64,000 bases of DNA from Paenibacillus_E sp040812395 (GTDB lineage: Bacteria; Bacillota; Bacilli; Paenibacillales; NBRC-103111), in assembly GCF_040812395.1 (NCBI RefSeq), contig NZ_JBFNXH010000016.1:1-64000 (forward strand). Direction: 5' to 3'. Below, one piece after another: positions 45,017 through 54,367 of this stretch (positions within the stretch are counted from its first letter, which is position 1; each line of letters begins with the position of its first letter). A program made the translations under genes and the position numbers. A model generated the notes under the pieces. That model was not told the DNA's origin, made no database searches, and saw only the letters and a list, made by a program, of their open reading frames with translations.

Positions 45017-45994
45017 TTGAGTATACAGCATACATTTTCTGCCGGAACGATCTGGGAGCCGTTATATCAATGGCATGTAACAGCCCATCCGGTTGAAGTA
45101 GAGCTTTTCCGGTCGCAGCCGGTTCGCCGTTTAAAGTTTCTGCATCATTACGGCGCATCGGCGCTATTTTCGCCCATGACCCATTCTCGCTACGAGCACA
45201 CCGTTGGTGTGTGGTCGCTGGCGGTGCACTTTTTCCCAGATGATTCTATGCTGCGCATTGCTGCGCTTCTGCACGATATCGGCCATCTGCCGTTTTCTCA
45301 TGCTGTCGAGCGGACGCTCGGCTACGACCACCATAAGCACACGGAACGATTGATTGAAACGGGCGTTGTCGCCGACATTTTAAACAAACATGGCATATCT
45401 CCCTCAGCGATCATTGCCCTTTTGAAACAAGACAGCCCTTTAACGAACAAAACACCCCTTATGGGTTTGGATCATCTCGACAGCTTTCTCCGTGATACCT
45501 ATCACGCCGGACAATATAAGCTGCTGCCATCGGAACTCGTGCGAATGCTCCGTTTTCGCGGACATTTTCTTGAAGCTGACGAAGCTGCGGCTCTTGCGCT
45601 CGTTCATGCGGTTGTGGAGGATCATCGCATCTTTCTGCACCCGCACTTTCTCGCCATGGACGCTCTGCTGGCCAAAGCTGTGTCCCATCATTGCAAGAAA
45701 CAAGCCGGCACGGTGAACCGCATTCCCGATCTGCTTGATCACGAATTGATCCAAGAACTTCGGCAAAGCGACAGCCGGACGGCCAGAGACATTATGAACG
45801 TGCTGTTGTATGAGCCACATCGCATTCAATTGATGCATGAACCTGTGCCTGGAAGCATTCAAGTACAGATTGGCAAATTATACAAAAAACAGCCGCTGAT
45901 CGGTGATAAACCCGCTTCCGAAGCGAGCTTTAATGCCGCTCTCAAGCTATCGGAGCTTGACACGATGACTGCAACGTACTTTTTCACCATCTAA
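45017..45994 (+). CDS. HD-domain phosphohydrolase
   Basis: 325 aa from a TTG at 45017 with a strong site (TAGGAGG, 9 bases); the frame is open 26 codons earlier without a site. Metal-binding HD motif: THSRYEHTVGVWSLA (first His), LLHDIGHLPFSHAVE (HD), YDHHKHTERLI, and GLDHLDSFLRD (late Asp). This is the pattern of dGTPase/YwfO-like hydrolases of nucleotides. The substrate is not known. It is followed by thymidine kinase 27 bases later, so a joint role in nucleotide pools is possible. Confidence 0.88.
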   Translation: MSIQHTFSAGTIWEPLYQWHVTAHPVEVELFRSQPVRRLKFLHHYGASALFSPMTHSRYEHTVGVWSLAVHFFPDDSMLRIAALLHDIGHLPFSHAVERTLGYDHHKHTERLIETGVVADILNKHGISPSAIIALLKQDSPLTNKTPLMGLDHLDSFLRDTYHAGQYKLLPSELVRMLRFRGHFLEADEAAALALVHAVVEDHRIFLHPHFLAMDALLAKAVSHHCKKQAGTVNRIPDLLDHELIQELRQSDSRTARDIMNVLLYEPHRIQLMHEPVPGSIQVQIGKLYKKQPLIGDKPASEASFNAALKLSELDTMTATYFFTI

Positions 45995-46021
45995 TGCACC
46001 TGCAGAGAGGACTGGCCCCGC

Positions 46022-46603
46022 TTGGCAAAATTATATTTTCGTTATGGTACGATGAACAGTGGAAAATCTATTGAAGTCTTGCGCGTCGCGCATAATTACG
46101 AGGAACAAGGGAAGAAAGTCCTCCTCTTAACACCAGTGGTGGACACCCGCTTTGGGGCAGGGAAGGTTGCCTCCCGCATCGGTATGCAGAAAAGCGCGAT
46201 CGTTGTAGACGAGAACCTCGATATGATTGAACTCGCGCACACGGAGCAGCCGAACTGCATCTTGGTCGATGAGGCGCAGTTTCTGAATAAAGAGCAAGTC
46301 GCACAGCTCATAGACATTGTGGATAATTTGAATATCCCTGTCATCGCATACGGTCTCAGAGCCGATTTCATGGGCGAGTTGTTTGAAGGCAGTACAGCTC
46401 TCATCGCAGTAGCCGACACGATTGAAGAAATTAAGACCGTTTGCTGGTACTGTGACAAAAAAGCAATTATGAATATGCGCTGCAAGGACGGGGAACCTAT
46501 TTTCCATGGCGAGCAGATTCAAATTGGAGGCAATGAGAGCTACGTACCGGTATGCCGGAAATGCTATGCTTCCAGGAAAAAAGCGGCTTTAGCCGCTGAG
46601 TGA
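46022..46603 (+). CDS. tdk: Thymidine kinase
   Basis: 193 aa, type II thymidine kinase of the salvage pathway, a cytoplasmic tetramer. P-loop RYGTMNSGKS (residues 7-16), LLTPVVDTRFG, catalytic Asp/Glu region CILVDEAQFLN near residue 85, lasso-loop thymidine site, and zinc ligands CWYC (near 141-144) and CRKC (near 178-181). The start is a TTG, with AGAGG upstream. It is probably in one transcript with the HD-domain gene. Confidence 0.96.
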   Translation: MAKLYFRYGTMNSGKSIEVLRVAHNYEEQGKKVLLLTPVVDTRFGAGKVASRIGMQKSAIVVDENLDMIELAHTEQPNCILVDEAQFLNKEQVAQLIDIVDNLNIPVIAYGLRADFMGELFEGSTALIAVADTIEEIKTVCWYCDKKAIMNMRCKDGEPIFHGEQIQIGGNESYVPVCRKCYASRKKAALAAE

Positions 46604-46666
46604 ACGAAAGAAGACGGCAACTGCGTCTAATTGCTATTGAAGGTTTTACAAAGAAAGGTGAGTTCC

Positions 46667-47845
46667 TTGCGAAAAAAACGGATTTTGCTCTTATCCGAGG
46701 GTTTCGGTAAAGGTCACACGCAAGCCGCTCATGCGCTATCGGTAGAGCTCAGACAGAATTCTTCTGAGATCATTACCCGCGTCATTGAGCTAGGTGCGTT
46801 TCTGCATCCTACCCTAGCCCCTTGGATCTTTTCGGCATACCGCCGCACGGTTACTTCACAACCCAAACTTTATGGTATGCTTTACCGCAATCAGTACAAA
46901 AAATCGCTAAACCGTGTTGCAGCTCTCGCTTTGCATCGCATGTTCTACGCGCAGACGAAGGCGGTCATTGCTCAACTTAAACCGGATATGATCGTGTGCA
47001 CGCACCCTTTTCCAAGCATTATTGTGTCCCGCCTGAAACGCGCCGGCCTGCCGATTCCGCTCTTTACCGTCATTACGGACTACGATGCGCATGGCACATG
47101 GATGGATCCGTCCATTGACAAATACTTGGTATCGACGCCGGCCGTTCGCGAGCTGCTGCTGGGCCGCGGCGTTTCTGAAACGCATGTTGAAGTGACGGGC
47201 ATTCCCGTGCATCCGAGCTTCCGACAACAGCACAACAAAGAGCAAATTCGCCATGAATTTGGTCTGCAAGATATGCCAACAGTCATGGTGATGGGTGGCG
47301 GCTGGGGCGTCTTTAAGAAGGAAGAGAAGGATGAGCTCCTTACGTACATCGCCAATTGGAGCGAGCATATCCAGCTTCTAATCTGTCTCGGCACCAATGA
47401 AAAGGCCCGCGAGCAATTGCTGGAGGAAGAAGTGTTCCAGCATCCCCATGTTCATCTCATTGGCTTCACGCGCGAAATCAATAAGCTCATGGACATAGCT
47501 GACTTGCTCATTACGAAGCCAGGCGGGATGACATGCACGGAAGCCATGTCCAAAGGCATTCCCATGCTGTTCTACAGCCCTATTCCCGGGCAAGAGGAAA
47601 GAAACTGCGAATACTTTCAAGAGCAGGGCTATGGTCAACGAATCACCTCGATGGCCATGATCGACCATTGGTTCAAGCTGCTGCTTGAGCAATATCCCAA
47701 GCTGTCGAAGCGCAGGTCCGACATCCGCAGCGATCAGCAGTTCCGTGCGCAGGACTGCTCGAGCGCGATCATTCGATATTTGAATCTAGTGGACAAACGT
47801 CCGTATATACAGGCATCAACATCAACACCGCTCATACAATGGTAG
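46667..47845 (+). CDS. UgtP/MGDG-synthase-like glycosyltransferase
   Basis: 392 aa from a TTG at 46667 with AAAGGTGAG upstream; twelve more codons are open but lack a site. N-terminal MGDG-synthase domain (ILLLSEGFGKGHTQAAHALS, then VCTHPFPSIIVSRLKRAGLPIP) and C-terminal GT28 domain (VMVMGGGWGVFKKEEKDEL, LITKPGGMTCTEAMSKGIPMLFYSPIPGQEERN with the sugar-nucleotide site). It transfers a hexose from UDP-sugar to diacylglycerol or a related lipid at the membrane. The usual product, glycolipid anchor or membrane lipid, is inferred. Confidence 0.9.
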   Translation: MRKKRILLLSEGFGKGHTQAAHALSVELRQNSSEIITRVIELGAFLHPTLAPWIFSAYRRTVTSQPKLYGMLYRNQYKKSLNRVAALALHRMFYAQTKAVIAQLKPDMIVCTHPFPSIIVSRLKRAGLPIPLFTVITDYDAHGTWMDPSIDKYLVSTPAVRELLLGRGVSETHVEVTGIPVHPSFRQQHNKEQIRHEFGLQDMPTVMVMGGGWGVFKKEEKDELLTYIANWSEHIQLLICLGTNEKAREQLLEEEVFQHPHVHLIGFTREINKLMDIADLLITKPGGMTCTEAMSKGIPMLFYSPIPGQEERNCEYFQEQGYGQRITSMAMIDHWFKLLLEQYPKLSKRRSDIRSDQQFRAQDCSSAIIRYLNLVDKRPYIQASTSTPLIQW

Positions 47846-47872
47846 TAACCATGTATAGGGCGGTGTTGATTT

Positions 47873-48373
47873 ATGGAGCCTCTCCAACGATTAGGAAAAC
47901 AGTCCATCTTTGCGTATCTGCTCCTATGGTTCGTCGGCAGCCTATGGATGATGGCGGTGCTTGACAGCGGGACGGTTCAAGGCAAGCTGCTTGGCGTCAA
48001 CATGAATCTATACCGCGATTACGCAACATTCGGCTTCGCCGGCGCTTTGGGGGGAGCGTTATATGGGCTGCGCATGTTTCATGAGCACTACCATGACCTG
48101 ACAACACAGTGGGTGTACTGGTACCTGATGCGTCCCGTGCTCTGCTTCGGTTCAGCCATCGTAACGATTATTTTATTCGAAAGCGGCATTCTGCTGCTGC
48201 AGGTAGGTGATTCCATGGCCGCTCGCATCAGCGTCGCGTTCCTGACGGGATTTGGTTATGGAAAATTTATGGAGAAAATCCGTGCGCTGACGAACACGTT
48301 CTTTAATGGCGGGGGTGGCGGCAGCGACAAGGGTGGAACTGGCGGAAAAACTGGCAGCAGTCCTCCGAAGTAA
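47873..48373 (+). CDS. Hypothetical four-helix membrane protein
   Basis: 166 aa, not recognised. Four membrane segments (about 13-30, 50-66, 85-105, 118-135) and a Gly/Ser/Lys-rich hydrophilic tail (GGGGGSDKGGTGGKTGSSPPK). It lies 27 bases after the UgtP-like gene on the same strand, so a link to membrane lipid synthesis is possible. Binding site AGGGCGG. Confidence 0.65.
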   Translation: MEPLQRLGKQSIFAYLLLWFVGSLWMMAVLDSGTVQGKLLGVNMNLYRDYATFGFAGALGGALYGLRMFHEHYHDLTTQWVYWYLMRPVLCFGSAIVTIILFESGILLLQVGDSMAARISVAFLTGFGYGKFMEKIRALTNTFFNGGGGGSDKGGTGGKTGSSPPK

Positions 48374-48486
48374 ACCCGAATTACGGTACTCTCCTAACCT
48401 CCGTATCCAGCTAGCCGGCCATCTATGGTATTCGACAACGGCCATACAGCGCCGGAACACACGCCCAGATTCGCGCGTTAACAACC

Positions 48487-48660
48487 GCTAGTCGGTAGTT
48501 GAAGATCTTCTTATGCGCAGCCTTCCGCTAGTCAGCAGTTGCTGATCTTCCTATGCCCAGCCTTCCGCTAGTCAGCAGTTGCTGATCTTCCTATGCGCAG
48601 CCTTCTGCTAGTCAGCAGTTGCTGATCTTCCTATGCGCAGCCTTCCTTCTGCTAGTCACC
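48487..48660. repeat. 40-bp tandem repeats
   Basis: GCTAGTC starts at 48487, 48527, 48567, 48607 and 48651, so four units have a 40-bp period and the last step is 44 bp. The unit reads GCTAGTCAGCAGTTGCTGAT then CTTCCTATGCGCAGCCTTCC. It includes the small palindrome CAGCA-GT-TGCTG. The units are nearly identical with no variable spacers. It adjoins element copy D. Function unknown. Confidence 0.9.
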
Positions 48661-48713
48661 CCTTGTTGCTAACACTGCCTAGAAGATTCCGTACAGTGAT
48701 CACACCTTAGCTC

Positions 48714-48894
48714 GCGGAACTACAGTTCGCTATTCTCCTGAAAAGTCCCAATTATAACGAAGTCAGGGAACTACGGTGCGCTATTCAGGCATTTACATGC
48801 GAATCATCCTTCAATTCTCGCGAATAGCGCACTCACGTTCCGCGAAATCATCCCACAAGCGGGATTTGCGAACCATAACGCACCCCTGTTCCGC
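48714..48894. repeat. F-F-R-R intergenic element, copy D
   Basis: Forward units GCGGAACTACAGTTCGCTAT (48714) and AGGGAACTACGGTGCGCTAT (48765), inverted units ATAGCGCACTCACGTTCCGC (ends 48843) and ATAACGCACCCCTGTTCCGC (ends 48894). The spacing is 51 and 51 bp; total 181 bp. It lies between convergent genes. Confidence 0.92.
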
Positions 48895-48922
48895 TCAGTC
48901 AGCATCAAGCACATCTTATCAG

Positions 48923-48970
48923 AAAAAGAGGCCGCGCCCTCAGCGAATACTCGCTGAAAGGCGCGGCCTC
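48923..48970 (-). terminator. Terminator of the Ycf48-like gene
   Basis: GAGGCCGCGCC and GGCGCGGCCTC (perfect 11 bp), inner CAGCGA/TCGCTG, followed by TTTTT on the minus strand. Confidence 0.93.
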
Positions 48971-48974
48971 TTGC

Positions 48975-50180
48975 TCAATTCGGTGCATCGAAGGCATGCA
49001 CCTTCGTCCAGTTGGCGCCACCATTGCTGGTGGTGTACATAACGGATGGCTGCACCGTATCGTTCGTGACCATCCAGCCTTTGTTCGCATCCGCCATGGC
49101 GAGGAGCGTCTCGCCATAGCCAGTGAGCGATTCCTTGCCGTTCACCCAGGTCTTGCCCCCGTCCTTCGTCCAGCCGACGGTGTTCGGCTTGTCGCAGCTC
49201 GGGCACTGGCCGCCCATGAAGGCCACTTCCGGACTTACGACATAAAGGGGACCGGGCTTCGTGCCGCTATTCTTCGGCCCTTTATTATCCCCTGTCGGGA
49301 ACCCGGGTGCCGGTCCTCCGCCTGCGGTGCTGTTGGCGACCACCGTCTGCCAGTTTTTGCCGCCATCCTTCGTATGAAATAACGCGTACGACGTTTGGGT
49401 CATCCCCGAATCTCCAACCATTTCAATCCATGCGTCATTTGCGCCTGCAGACCGAATCATAACTCCTGTTAGCGGTGCAACCGTTTTCCGCGTCATCACG
49501 GTGCTCCAGGTTTTCCCGCCATCCTTTGTTCGTAATACGCTTATTGTATCTTTAACCTGCTTGGCCGCCCAACCATGATCTTTATCATGGAAATAAGCAT
49601 CTCCCGTGATTCCTTCCGGCACCTTCAAGAATGTCCAATTCTTGCCGCCATCCATCGTCTTCGCATTTCCGCTAAACGCTTCTTGCTTGGTGACAAAATG
49701 CAGAAATGCGGAATTCGGCACCGTCCCTACCGCCACCCAATGCTGGCCCCCATCTGTTGTGCCCAGAAGCTCTTTGCCAACCGCAGCCCATGCCTCCTTA
49801 CCGTTCAGTGCGTACAATTGCTGTACATCGCCCGACACTTCATACTGCACCTGCCACTTCACGCCGCCATCATCGGTTCGGGCAATCCAGCCCTTCCCGC
49901 CCATCCAGCCTGACTTGGCATCAGCTAGCCTGACGGCTGTTACAGTTCGCATATCAATGGCCGATGGCGCTTCACTTGCTTTGCCAGAGCCTGTCTCCGC
50001 CTTAGGCGTCGCCGTTACTGCCGGAGGCGTTGAAGATGAGGGTGCTGGAGTTTCGACTCCAGCAGAAACGGCGGGACTCACAGCTCCGCTTGTCGCTCCC
50101 GACGATCCCGACGATCCTTGACAGCCTGAAAGAATAAACACGGACAGCATCAACATCAGCATTGATCTTCTTATTAACAT
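48975..50180 (-). CDS. Ycf48-like beta-propeller lipoprotein
   Basis: 401 aa from the ATG at 50180 (AAGGATGG upstream); the frame runs further without a site. Signal with lipobox FILSGC (Cys near residue 19), then a Ser/Thr/Pro/Ala-rich linker (about 20-80), then repeated blades of the Ycf48/BNR type: TDDGGVKWQ, TTDGGQHWV, TKDGGKTWS, TKDGGKNWQ, TTSNGGANWT. It is an extracytoplasmic beta-propeller. Ycf48 assists photosystem II assembly in cyanobacteria; in heterotrophic bacteria the role is unknown, and a carbohydrate- or protein-binding function is only a guess. Confidence 0.88.
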   Translation of the reverse strand: MLIRRSMLMLMLSVFILSGCQGSSGSSGATSGAVSPAVSAGVETPAPSSSTPPAVTATPKAETGSGKASEAPSAIDMRTVTAVRLADAKSGWMGGKGWIARTDDGGVKWQVQYEVSGDVQQLYALNGKEAWAAVGKELLGTTDGGQHWVAVGTVPNSAFLHFVTKQEAFSGNAKTMDGGKNWTFLKVPEGITGDAYFHDKDHGWAAKQVKDTISVLRTKDGGKTWSTVMTRKTVAPLTGVMIRSAGANDAWIEMVGDSGMTQTSYALFHTKDGGKNWQTVVANSTAGGGPAPGFPTGDNKGPKNSGTKPGPLYVVSPEVAFMGGQCPSCDKPNTVGWTKDGGKTWVNGKESLTGYGETLLAMADANKGWMVTNDTVQPSVMYTTSNGGANWTKVHAFDAPN

Positions 50181-50399
50181 AGGACTGCACCATCCTTCCA
50201 TTTCACTTGTCTTCCTATACAAATAGACGAAGGATCTCCTGAAAAGTTGATGATATTTTGGGATTTTATCCCATAGTAAGCCTCGAGACATCGTATGTCT
50301 CACCGCATTAAATTCCATTTCATATATTTTTTCCCGAAAATGGGTAAGAGGCCAACTGGCATCTACGCACAGCTGACCGAAGCATCCGATCTTTCATCT

Positions 50400-51251
50400 T
50401 TACTTTTCCATCGATAAAAGCTTTCGCATTTTGAGCAAAGTATCTGTTTCGGCTACAGGCGTGTTGACAGTTACTTGCAGATCGGGTGATTCGTTGACCT
50501 GAAAGGTAATATGGTTAAAAGATAACTGTCCTGCGATCGGATGATTAATCGTTTTCTGATCTTCAGGGCTGTCGAGCACGTCATGAAGCTGCCACCATTC
50601 GCTGAATTCGGCGCTGATTTCCGAGAGGTCGCGAATGAATTGATTCCACCTCGGTTCTTCCGTATGTCTTCCATAAAACGCCCTGAATTGTGCGAGGCGG
50701 CGTCTAGCTAGGCTTTCCCAATATTCCCCGCTAAGTTCCCGAACATAAGGCGATGTGAATACGCGCCAAACCGCGTTTCTCTCCATATCGGACATGACAT
50801 TGTAATCGCCATAGACGGCACATGCCGCTTCATTCCAAGCCACGACGTCAAACCGGGAATTCATCACAAGAGCTGGCGTCGTTCCCAATTGATCCAGGAA
50901 GTCCTGCAAAGCAGGACTGACGATCGATTGCTGTGAATGTGCACCGGGAGGTATATGATGAAGCGCCAGCACATACAGGTGCTTGCTTTCATTGCTGTCC
51001 AGCTGAAGAGCGCGTACCAGACTTTCCAATACTTGCGCGGATACTTGAATATCTCTTCCCTGCTCCAGCCAAGTGTACCAATCCGCACTAACACCAGCGA
51101 GCATCGCTACTTCCGCGCGGCGAAGCCCCGGCGTTCTTCGCCTGATGCCACGTGGAAAGCCCGCTTGCTCAGGGGAGATTCTGGCCCTCCGACTCTGTAG
51201 AAACTGAGAGAGCTCCTTCAATCTTCCTTGATTCCGAGTATCCATATCCAA
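50400..51251 (-). CDS. MmyB-type HTH transcriptional regulator
   Basis: 283 aa. N-terminal Xre-type HTH (RRTPGLRRAEVAMLAGVSADWYTWLEQGRDIQVSAQVLESLVRAL, about 33-76), then an MmyB-like ligand-binding domain with PALVMNSRFDVVAWNEAACAVYGDY near residue 135, ARRRLAQFRAFYGRHTEEPRW, and HPIAGQLSFNHITFQ near residue 240. This domain can bind fatty acids or related ligands. It is divergent from the MFS exporter at 51400, which it may control. Confidence 0.92.
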   Translation of the reverse strand: MDMDTRNQGRLKELSQFLQSRRARISPEQAGFPRGIRRRTPGLRRAEVAMLAGVSADWYTWLEQGRDIQVSAQVLESLVRALQLDSNESKHLYVLALHHIPPGAHSQQSIVSPALQDFLDQLGTTPALVMNSRFDVVAWNEAACAVYGDYNVMSDMERNAVWRVFTSPYVRELSGEYWESLARRRLAQFRAFYGRHTEEPRWNQFIRDLSEISAEFSEWWQLHDVLDSPEDQKTINHPIAGQLSFNHITFQVNESPDLQVTVNTPVAETDTLLKMRKLLSMEK

Positions 51252-51399
51252 ATGATCTCCATCTCTTTCAAGTCTAAAAAGCTATCGTAGAACTTTCTCT
51301 CCTAGGATAACTACGCTCCTAGCTCCTAGCTCCATACTCCATATAACCCTACAATTTCTATATGATACCATCTTCAGCTTGAGAAGGGAGTTTTTTTGC

Positions 51400-52758
51400 A
51401 TGAAAAATAAAAAAGGTCTATTACTCCTAGGGATATCCCTAGGATACTTCATGGTGCTGCTCGACACGACAATCGTCTCTGTAGCGCTGCCGTCCATCCA
51501 AGATGAGCTGGGAGGCAAACTCTCCACGTTAGAGTGGATAACTAACGCTTACACGTTAGTATTTGCCAGCTTGTTGCTAACGATGGGGAGCCTCAGCGAT
51601 AAGCTGGGAGGCAAGCAGCTGTACAGTATTGGCTTAGCCCTCCTTGGCCTCTCTTCTGTAATTATGGCCATCACCTCATCCATTAGCGTTCTGATTAGCA
51701 TGCGCGCCGTTCTAGGCATTGGCGCCGCCGCCTTGCTCCCGTCCTCTATGACGCTGTTTTCGCACGGCTTCCCAGTACCCTCCGAACGTGCCCGAGCCAT
51801 GGGCATTTGGGCTGGAGTAACTGGAGCCGCACTGGCTGCCGGTCCTGTTGTTGGCGGCTTCCTTGTTGATACGGTAGGTTGGCGAAGCATTTTCATGCTC
51901 AATGTACCCATCGCTTTGATCAGCTTTGGATTAGCGCGAGCTTTTATTAGCGAGACCCCCCGCCAGTCCCAGAAGAGTATAGACCTCCCGGGTCAGCTGA
52001 CAGCCATGGCCGCTTTGGGCTTATTTACTTTCGCGCTGATTGAAAGCCAAACGTTAGGATGGCGCTCTCCTTGGGTGCTTACCACTCTATGCCTCGCACT
52101 ACTTGCGGCTGCCTTGTTTATTCGGATCGAAATACGCGCCAGTCATCCGATGCTGCCTCTTCACCTCTTCCATATAAGAGCCTTGTCTGCCGGGATGTCC
52201 GCTGGGATACTGATTAACTTTGGATTCTCGGGCATTCTGTTCATCATGCCCCTGTTCTTTCATCATGTATGGGGATATTCGGCTTCGGTCACTGGGCTGG
52301 TCTTCCTCCCACTAACCCTTCCTACCGTTGTAGGTCCAATTATGGCTGGGAGAGTGGTCAGTCGAATTGGCCCCAAGCTCCCGATGACCTTTGGTTTTAT
52401 CGCTACATCGGTTGGGGCGTTCCTTCTTGCAGCAGCAACCTTCTATCCAAAAGGTGGTGTCACAATGATTATCGCCATGGTGCTTCTGGGCTTCGGCAGC
52501 GCTTTTACGATTCCACCGCTTGTTACAGCAACACTCTCAGCTTCGCCGCAAGGCCAAACAGGCATTGTCTCCGGTGCGCTCAATACGAGTCGTCAGCTTG
52601 GCGCTGTGCTGGGTGTCGCCATTCTAGGAGCGATTCTGCACGGAAATTCTTCCTACTCTGCCGGTGCTCAGCTGAATCTCGCCATCACTGGCGTACTGCT
52701 GCTGGGTGGTTCGGTGCTTTCTTATCGGTACATGGGCATTCAACAGAAGAATAATTAA
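51400..52758 (+). CDS. MFS transporter, DHA2/EmrB family
   Basis: 452 aa from the ATG at 51400 (AAGGGAG upstream), seven codons inside the longest frame. About 14 membrane segments. Seen: LGYFMVLLDTTIVSVALPSIQDELGG (the motif D1 of this family), LGIGAAALLPSSMTLFSHGFP, and GIWAGVTGAALAAGPVVGGFLVDTVGWRSIF (motif C, antiporter signature). It is a proton-driven exporter of drugs or toxic metabolites. The adjacent MmyB-type regulator is divergent. Substrate unknown. Confidence 0.93.
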   Translation: MKNKKGLLLLGISLGYFMVLLDTTIVSVALPSIQDELGGKLSTLEWITNAYTLVFASLLLTMGSLSDKLGGKQLYSIGLALLGLSSVIMAITSSISVLISMRAVLGIGAAALLPSSMTLFSHGFPVPSERARAMGIWAGVTGAALAAGPVVGGFLVDTVGWRSIFMLNVPIALISFGLARAFISETPRQSQKSIDLPGQLTAMAALGLFTFALIESQTLGWRSPWVLTTLCLALLAAALFIRIEIRASHPMLPLHLFHIRALSAGMSAGILINFGFSGILFIMPLFFHHVWGYSASVTGLVFLPLTLPTVVGPIMAGRVVSRIGPKLPMTFGFIATSVGAFLLAAATFYPKGGVTMIIAMVLLGFGSAFTIPPLVTATLSASPQGQTGIVSGALNTSRQLGAVLGVAILGAILHGNSSYSAGAQLNLAITGVLLLGGSVLSYRYMGIQQKNN

Positions 52759-52876
52759 GAGCAGCTATTCAGTTATGGACCTCCTTTTGTCCAAATAAAA
52801 TAGGCATGACACACACCAGTGACGAATACAATCGAATCAAGGAGGGGGACTTTGTTACGGAAAGGAAGAGGATCGG

Positions 52877-53878
52877 TTGAAGTTCATCTGGGGTAAAAAA
52901 GAGTTCACCTTAATGATCATTCCGGGCGCCAACCGCCGAACCGTAAGAATTAAGCTTCCACACAGCAGTCTTTATGTTGTGCCCAGCGTGATCCTGCTCG
53001 TGCTGATTGGATTTTTTGCCACGATTTACTTGATGAACACGTACTTTCATCAAACGAAGAGCACCATGCAGCAATCGTTTGATGGACAAGAGCGCCAACT
53101 GGTTAATCAAATTACACTTAAAAATAGCGAGCTCGAACAGCTTCAAAACAATTTGATTGACTTGTCACAGCAAGCCGGAGAATTCAAAGCAAAGTTGGAA
53201 GAAATTAAAAAGTTGGACCATGTCGTGCAATTGATGACCCAAACAGGAGAGACAAGCAAAAAATCCGCCGGTGCCGGCAAACCTTCATCGGCAGATGTAC
53301 TACAGGATGTTGGCGGCGCCGAGGTTTCGGTCACTTCACAGGAAGTCTCTCAGCTTGTCACGACCACCAAGCAAGGTCTAACTTCACTTGTCGGAGACAT
53401 CAATTCCCTGCTGGTTAACTTGAGCGATTCCGAAGCTAAGCTGAAAGAAGCCGAACGGCTTCGCAAAATTACGCCAACACTTTGGCCTACCGTGACGCAC
53501 AGCATTACATCGGGTTTCGGTGTTAGGCGGGACCCTTTCACCCAGAAGCCTACCATGCATACAGGACTGGATCTCGATGGCGAATTGAACGACTCCGTGT
53601 ATGTGACCGCAGACGGTAAAGTGGTGGAAGCCAGTTACGATGACGAGCATGGCAACCACATTATCGTCGACCACACGCGTGGACTGCAGACGGAATACAT
53701 GCATTTGAATAAAATGCTTGTCAAAAGCGGAGAATCTGTAACGAAAGGGCAAAAGATTGGCCTCATGGGAACAACGGGCCGAAGTACGGGAACCCACCTT
53801 CATTACGAAGTTCACAAGAACGGCGTCCAGATCGACCCCTCCCCTTATCTCATTAACGATAGAAAGGATGAACCCTAA
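52877..53878 (+). CDS. M23 metallopeptidase with coiled coil, copy 2
   Basis: 333 aa, paralogue of 29660-30682 with the same plan: short N-terminus ending IIPGAN, one membrane segment (about 30-52), coiled coil (about 60-115), linker, and M23 domain with HTGLDLDG and HLHYEV (Zn ligands) and GFGVRRDPFT. The start is a TTG with GGAAGAGG upstream; the equivalent N-terminal residue in the paralogue is an ATG. It overlaps the following bactofilin gene (TAATG), as its paralogue closely precedes another bactofilin. Confidence 0.92.
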   Translation: MKFIWGKKEFTLMIIPGANRRTVRIKLPHSSLYVVPSVILLVLIGFFATIYLMNTYFHQTKSTMQQSFDGQERQLVNQITLKNSELEQLQNNLIDLSQQAGEFKAKLEEIKKLDHVVQLMTQTGETSKKSAGAGKPSSADVLQDVGGAEVSVTSQEVSQLVTTTKQGLTSLVGDINSLLVNLSDSEAKLKEAERLRKITPTLWPTVTHSITSGFGVRRDPFTQKPTMHTGLDLDGELNDSVYVTADGKVVEASYDDEHGNHIIVDHTRGLQTEYMHLNKMLVKSGESVTKGQKIGLMGTTGRSTGTHLHYEVHKNGVQIDPSPYLINDRKDEP

Positions 53879-54318
53879 TGCTGGGAAGCAAACCGAAGCC
53901 TATTGATGCTAAAACAACGGATACGTTAATTGGTGAAAGCACGATTGTCGAGGGTAAAATCATGTCCGAAGCCAGCCTCCGCGTGGAGGGACAACTGCAC
54001 GGAGATATTGAATGCGCTGGCGACATCACCATAGGCGAGAATGCCGTCGTGCAGTCCAACATTCACGCCCGTGACGTGCTGATTGCCGGCAAAGTTAAGG
54101 GCAACATCCACACGAAAGGCAAACTTGTTGTCGCCAGCACCGGCGTGCTGATTGGGAATATTGAGGTGCGCTCCTTCATCATTCAGGAGGGCGGGATTTT
54201 CCAAGGCAGCAGCCTCATGAACATGGCTGTTGCTGATCGTAGCGGCGGTAAGGTCATCGACGCCACGGCTCATAAGCAGCAAAAGAACGAGCAGCAGGCT
54301 GCTGCCGGCGGGAACTAG
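53878..54318 (+). CDS. Bactofilin, copy 2
   Basis: 146 aa. The bactofilin pattern is clear: TTDTLIGESTIVEGKIMSEASLRVEGQLHGDIECAGDITIGENAVVQSN, with turn-by-turn beta-helix repeats, and QEGGIFQGSSLM near the end. It shares most core residues with the bactofilin at 30685. It is translationally coupled to the upstream M23 peptidase. The C-terminal tail is Gln/Asn/Ala-rich. It is probably a scaffold for local wall hydrolysis or growth. Confidence 0.95.
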   Translation: MLGSKPKPIDAKTTDTLIGESTIVEGKIMSEASLRVEGQLHGDIECAGDITIGENAVVQSNIHARDVLIAGKVKGNIHTKGKLVVASTGVLIGNIEVRSFIIQEGGIFQGSSLMNMAVADRSGGKVIDATAHKQQKNEQQAAAGGN

Positions 54319-54329
54319 CTTTGCAGGAG

Positions 54330-54367
54330 AACCACGATGAGCGTGTGGACGCTTGTCGTGGTTTTTT
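54330..54367 (+). terminator. Terminator of the second M23-bactofilin pair
   Basis: AACCACGA and TCGTGGTT pair, with inner GCG/CGC, followed by T6. It begins 12 bases after the bactofilin stop. Confidence 0.93.

Noticed and set aside
48487..48660. 40-bp array as CRISPR
   Set aside because: The whole period is conserved, so nothing acts as a spacer.
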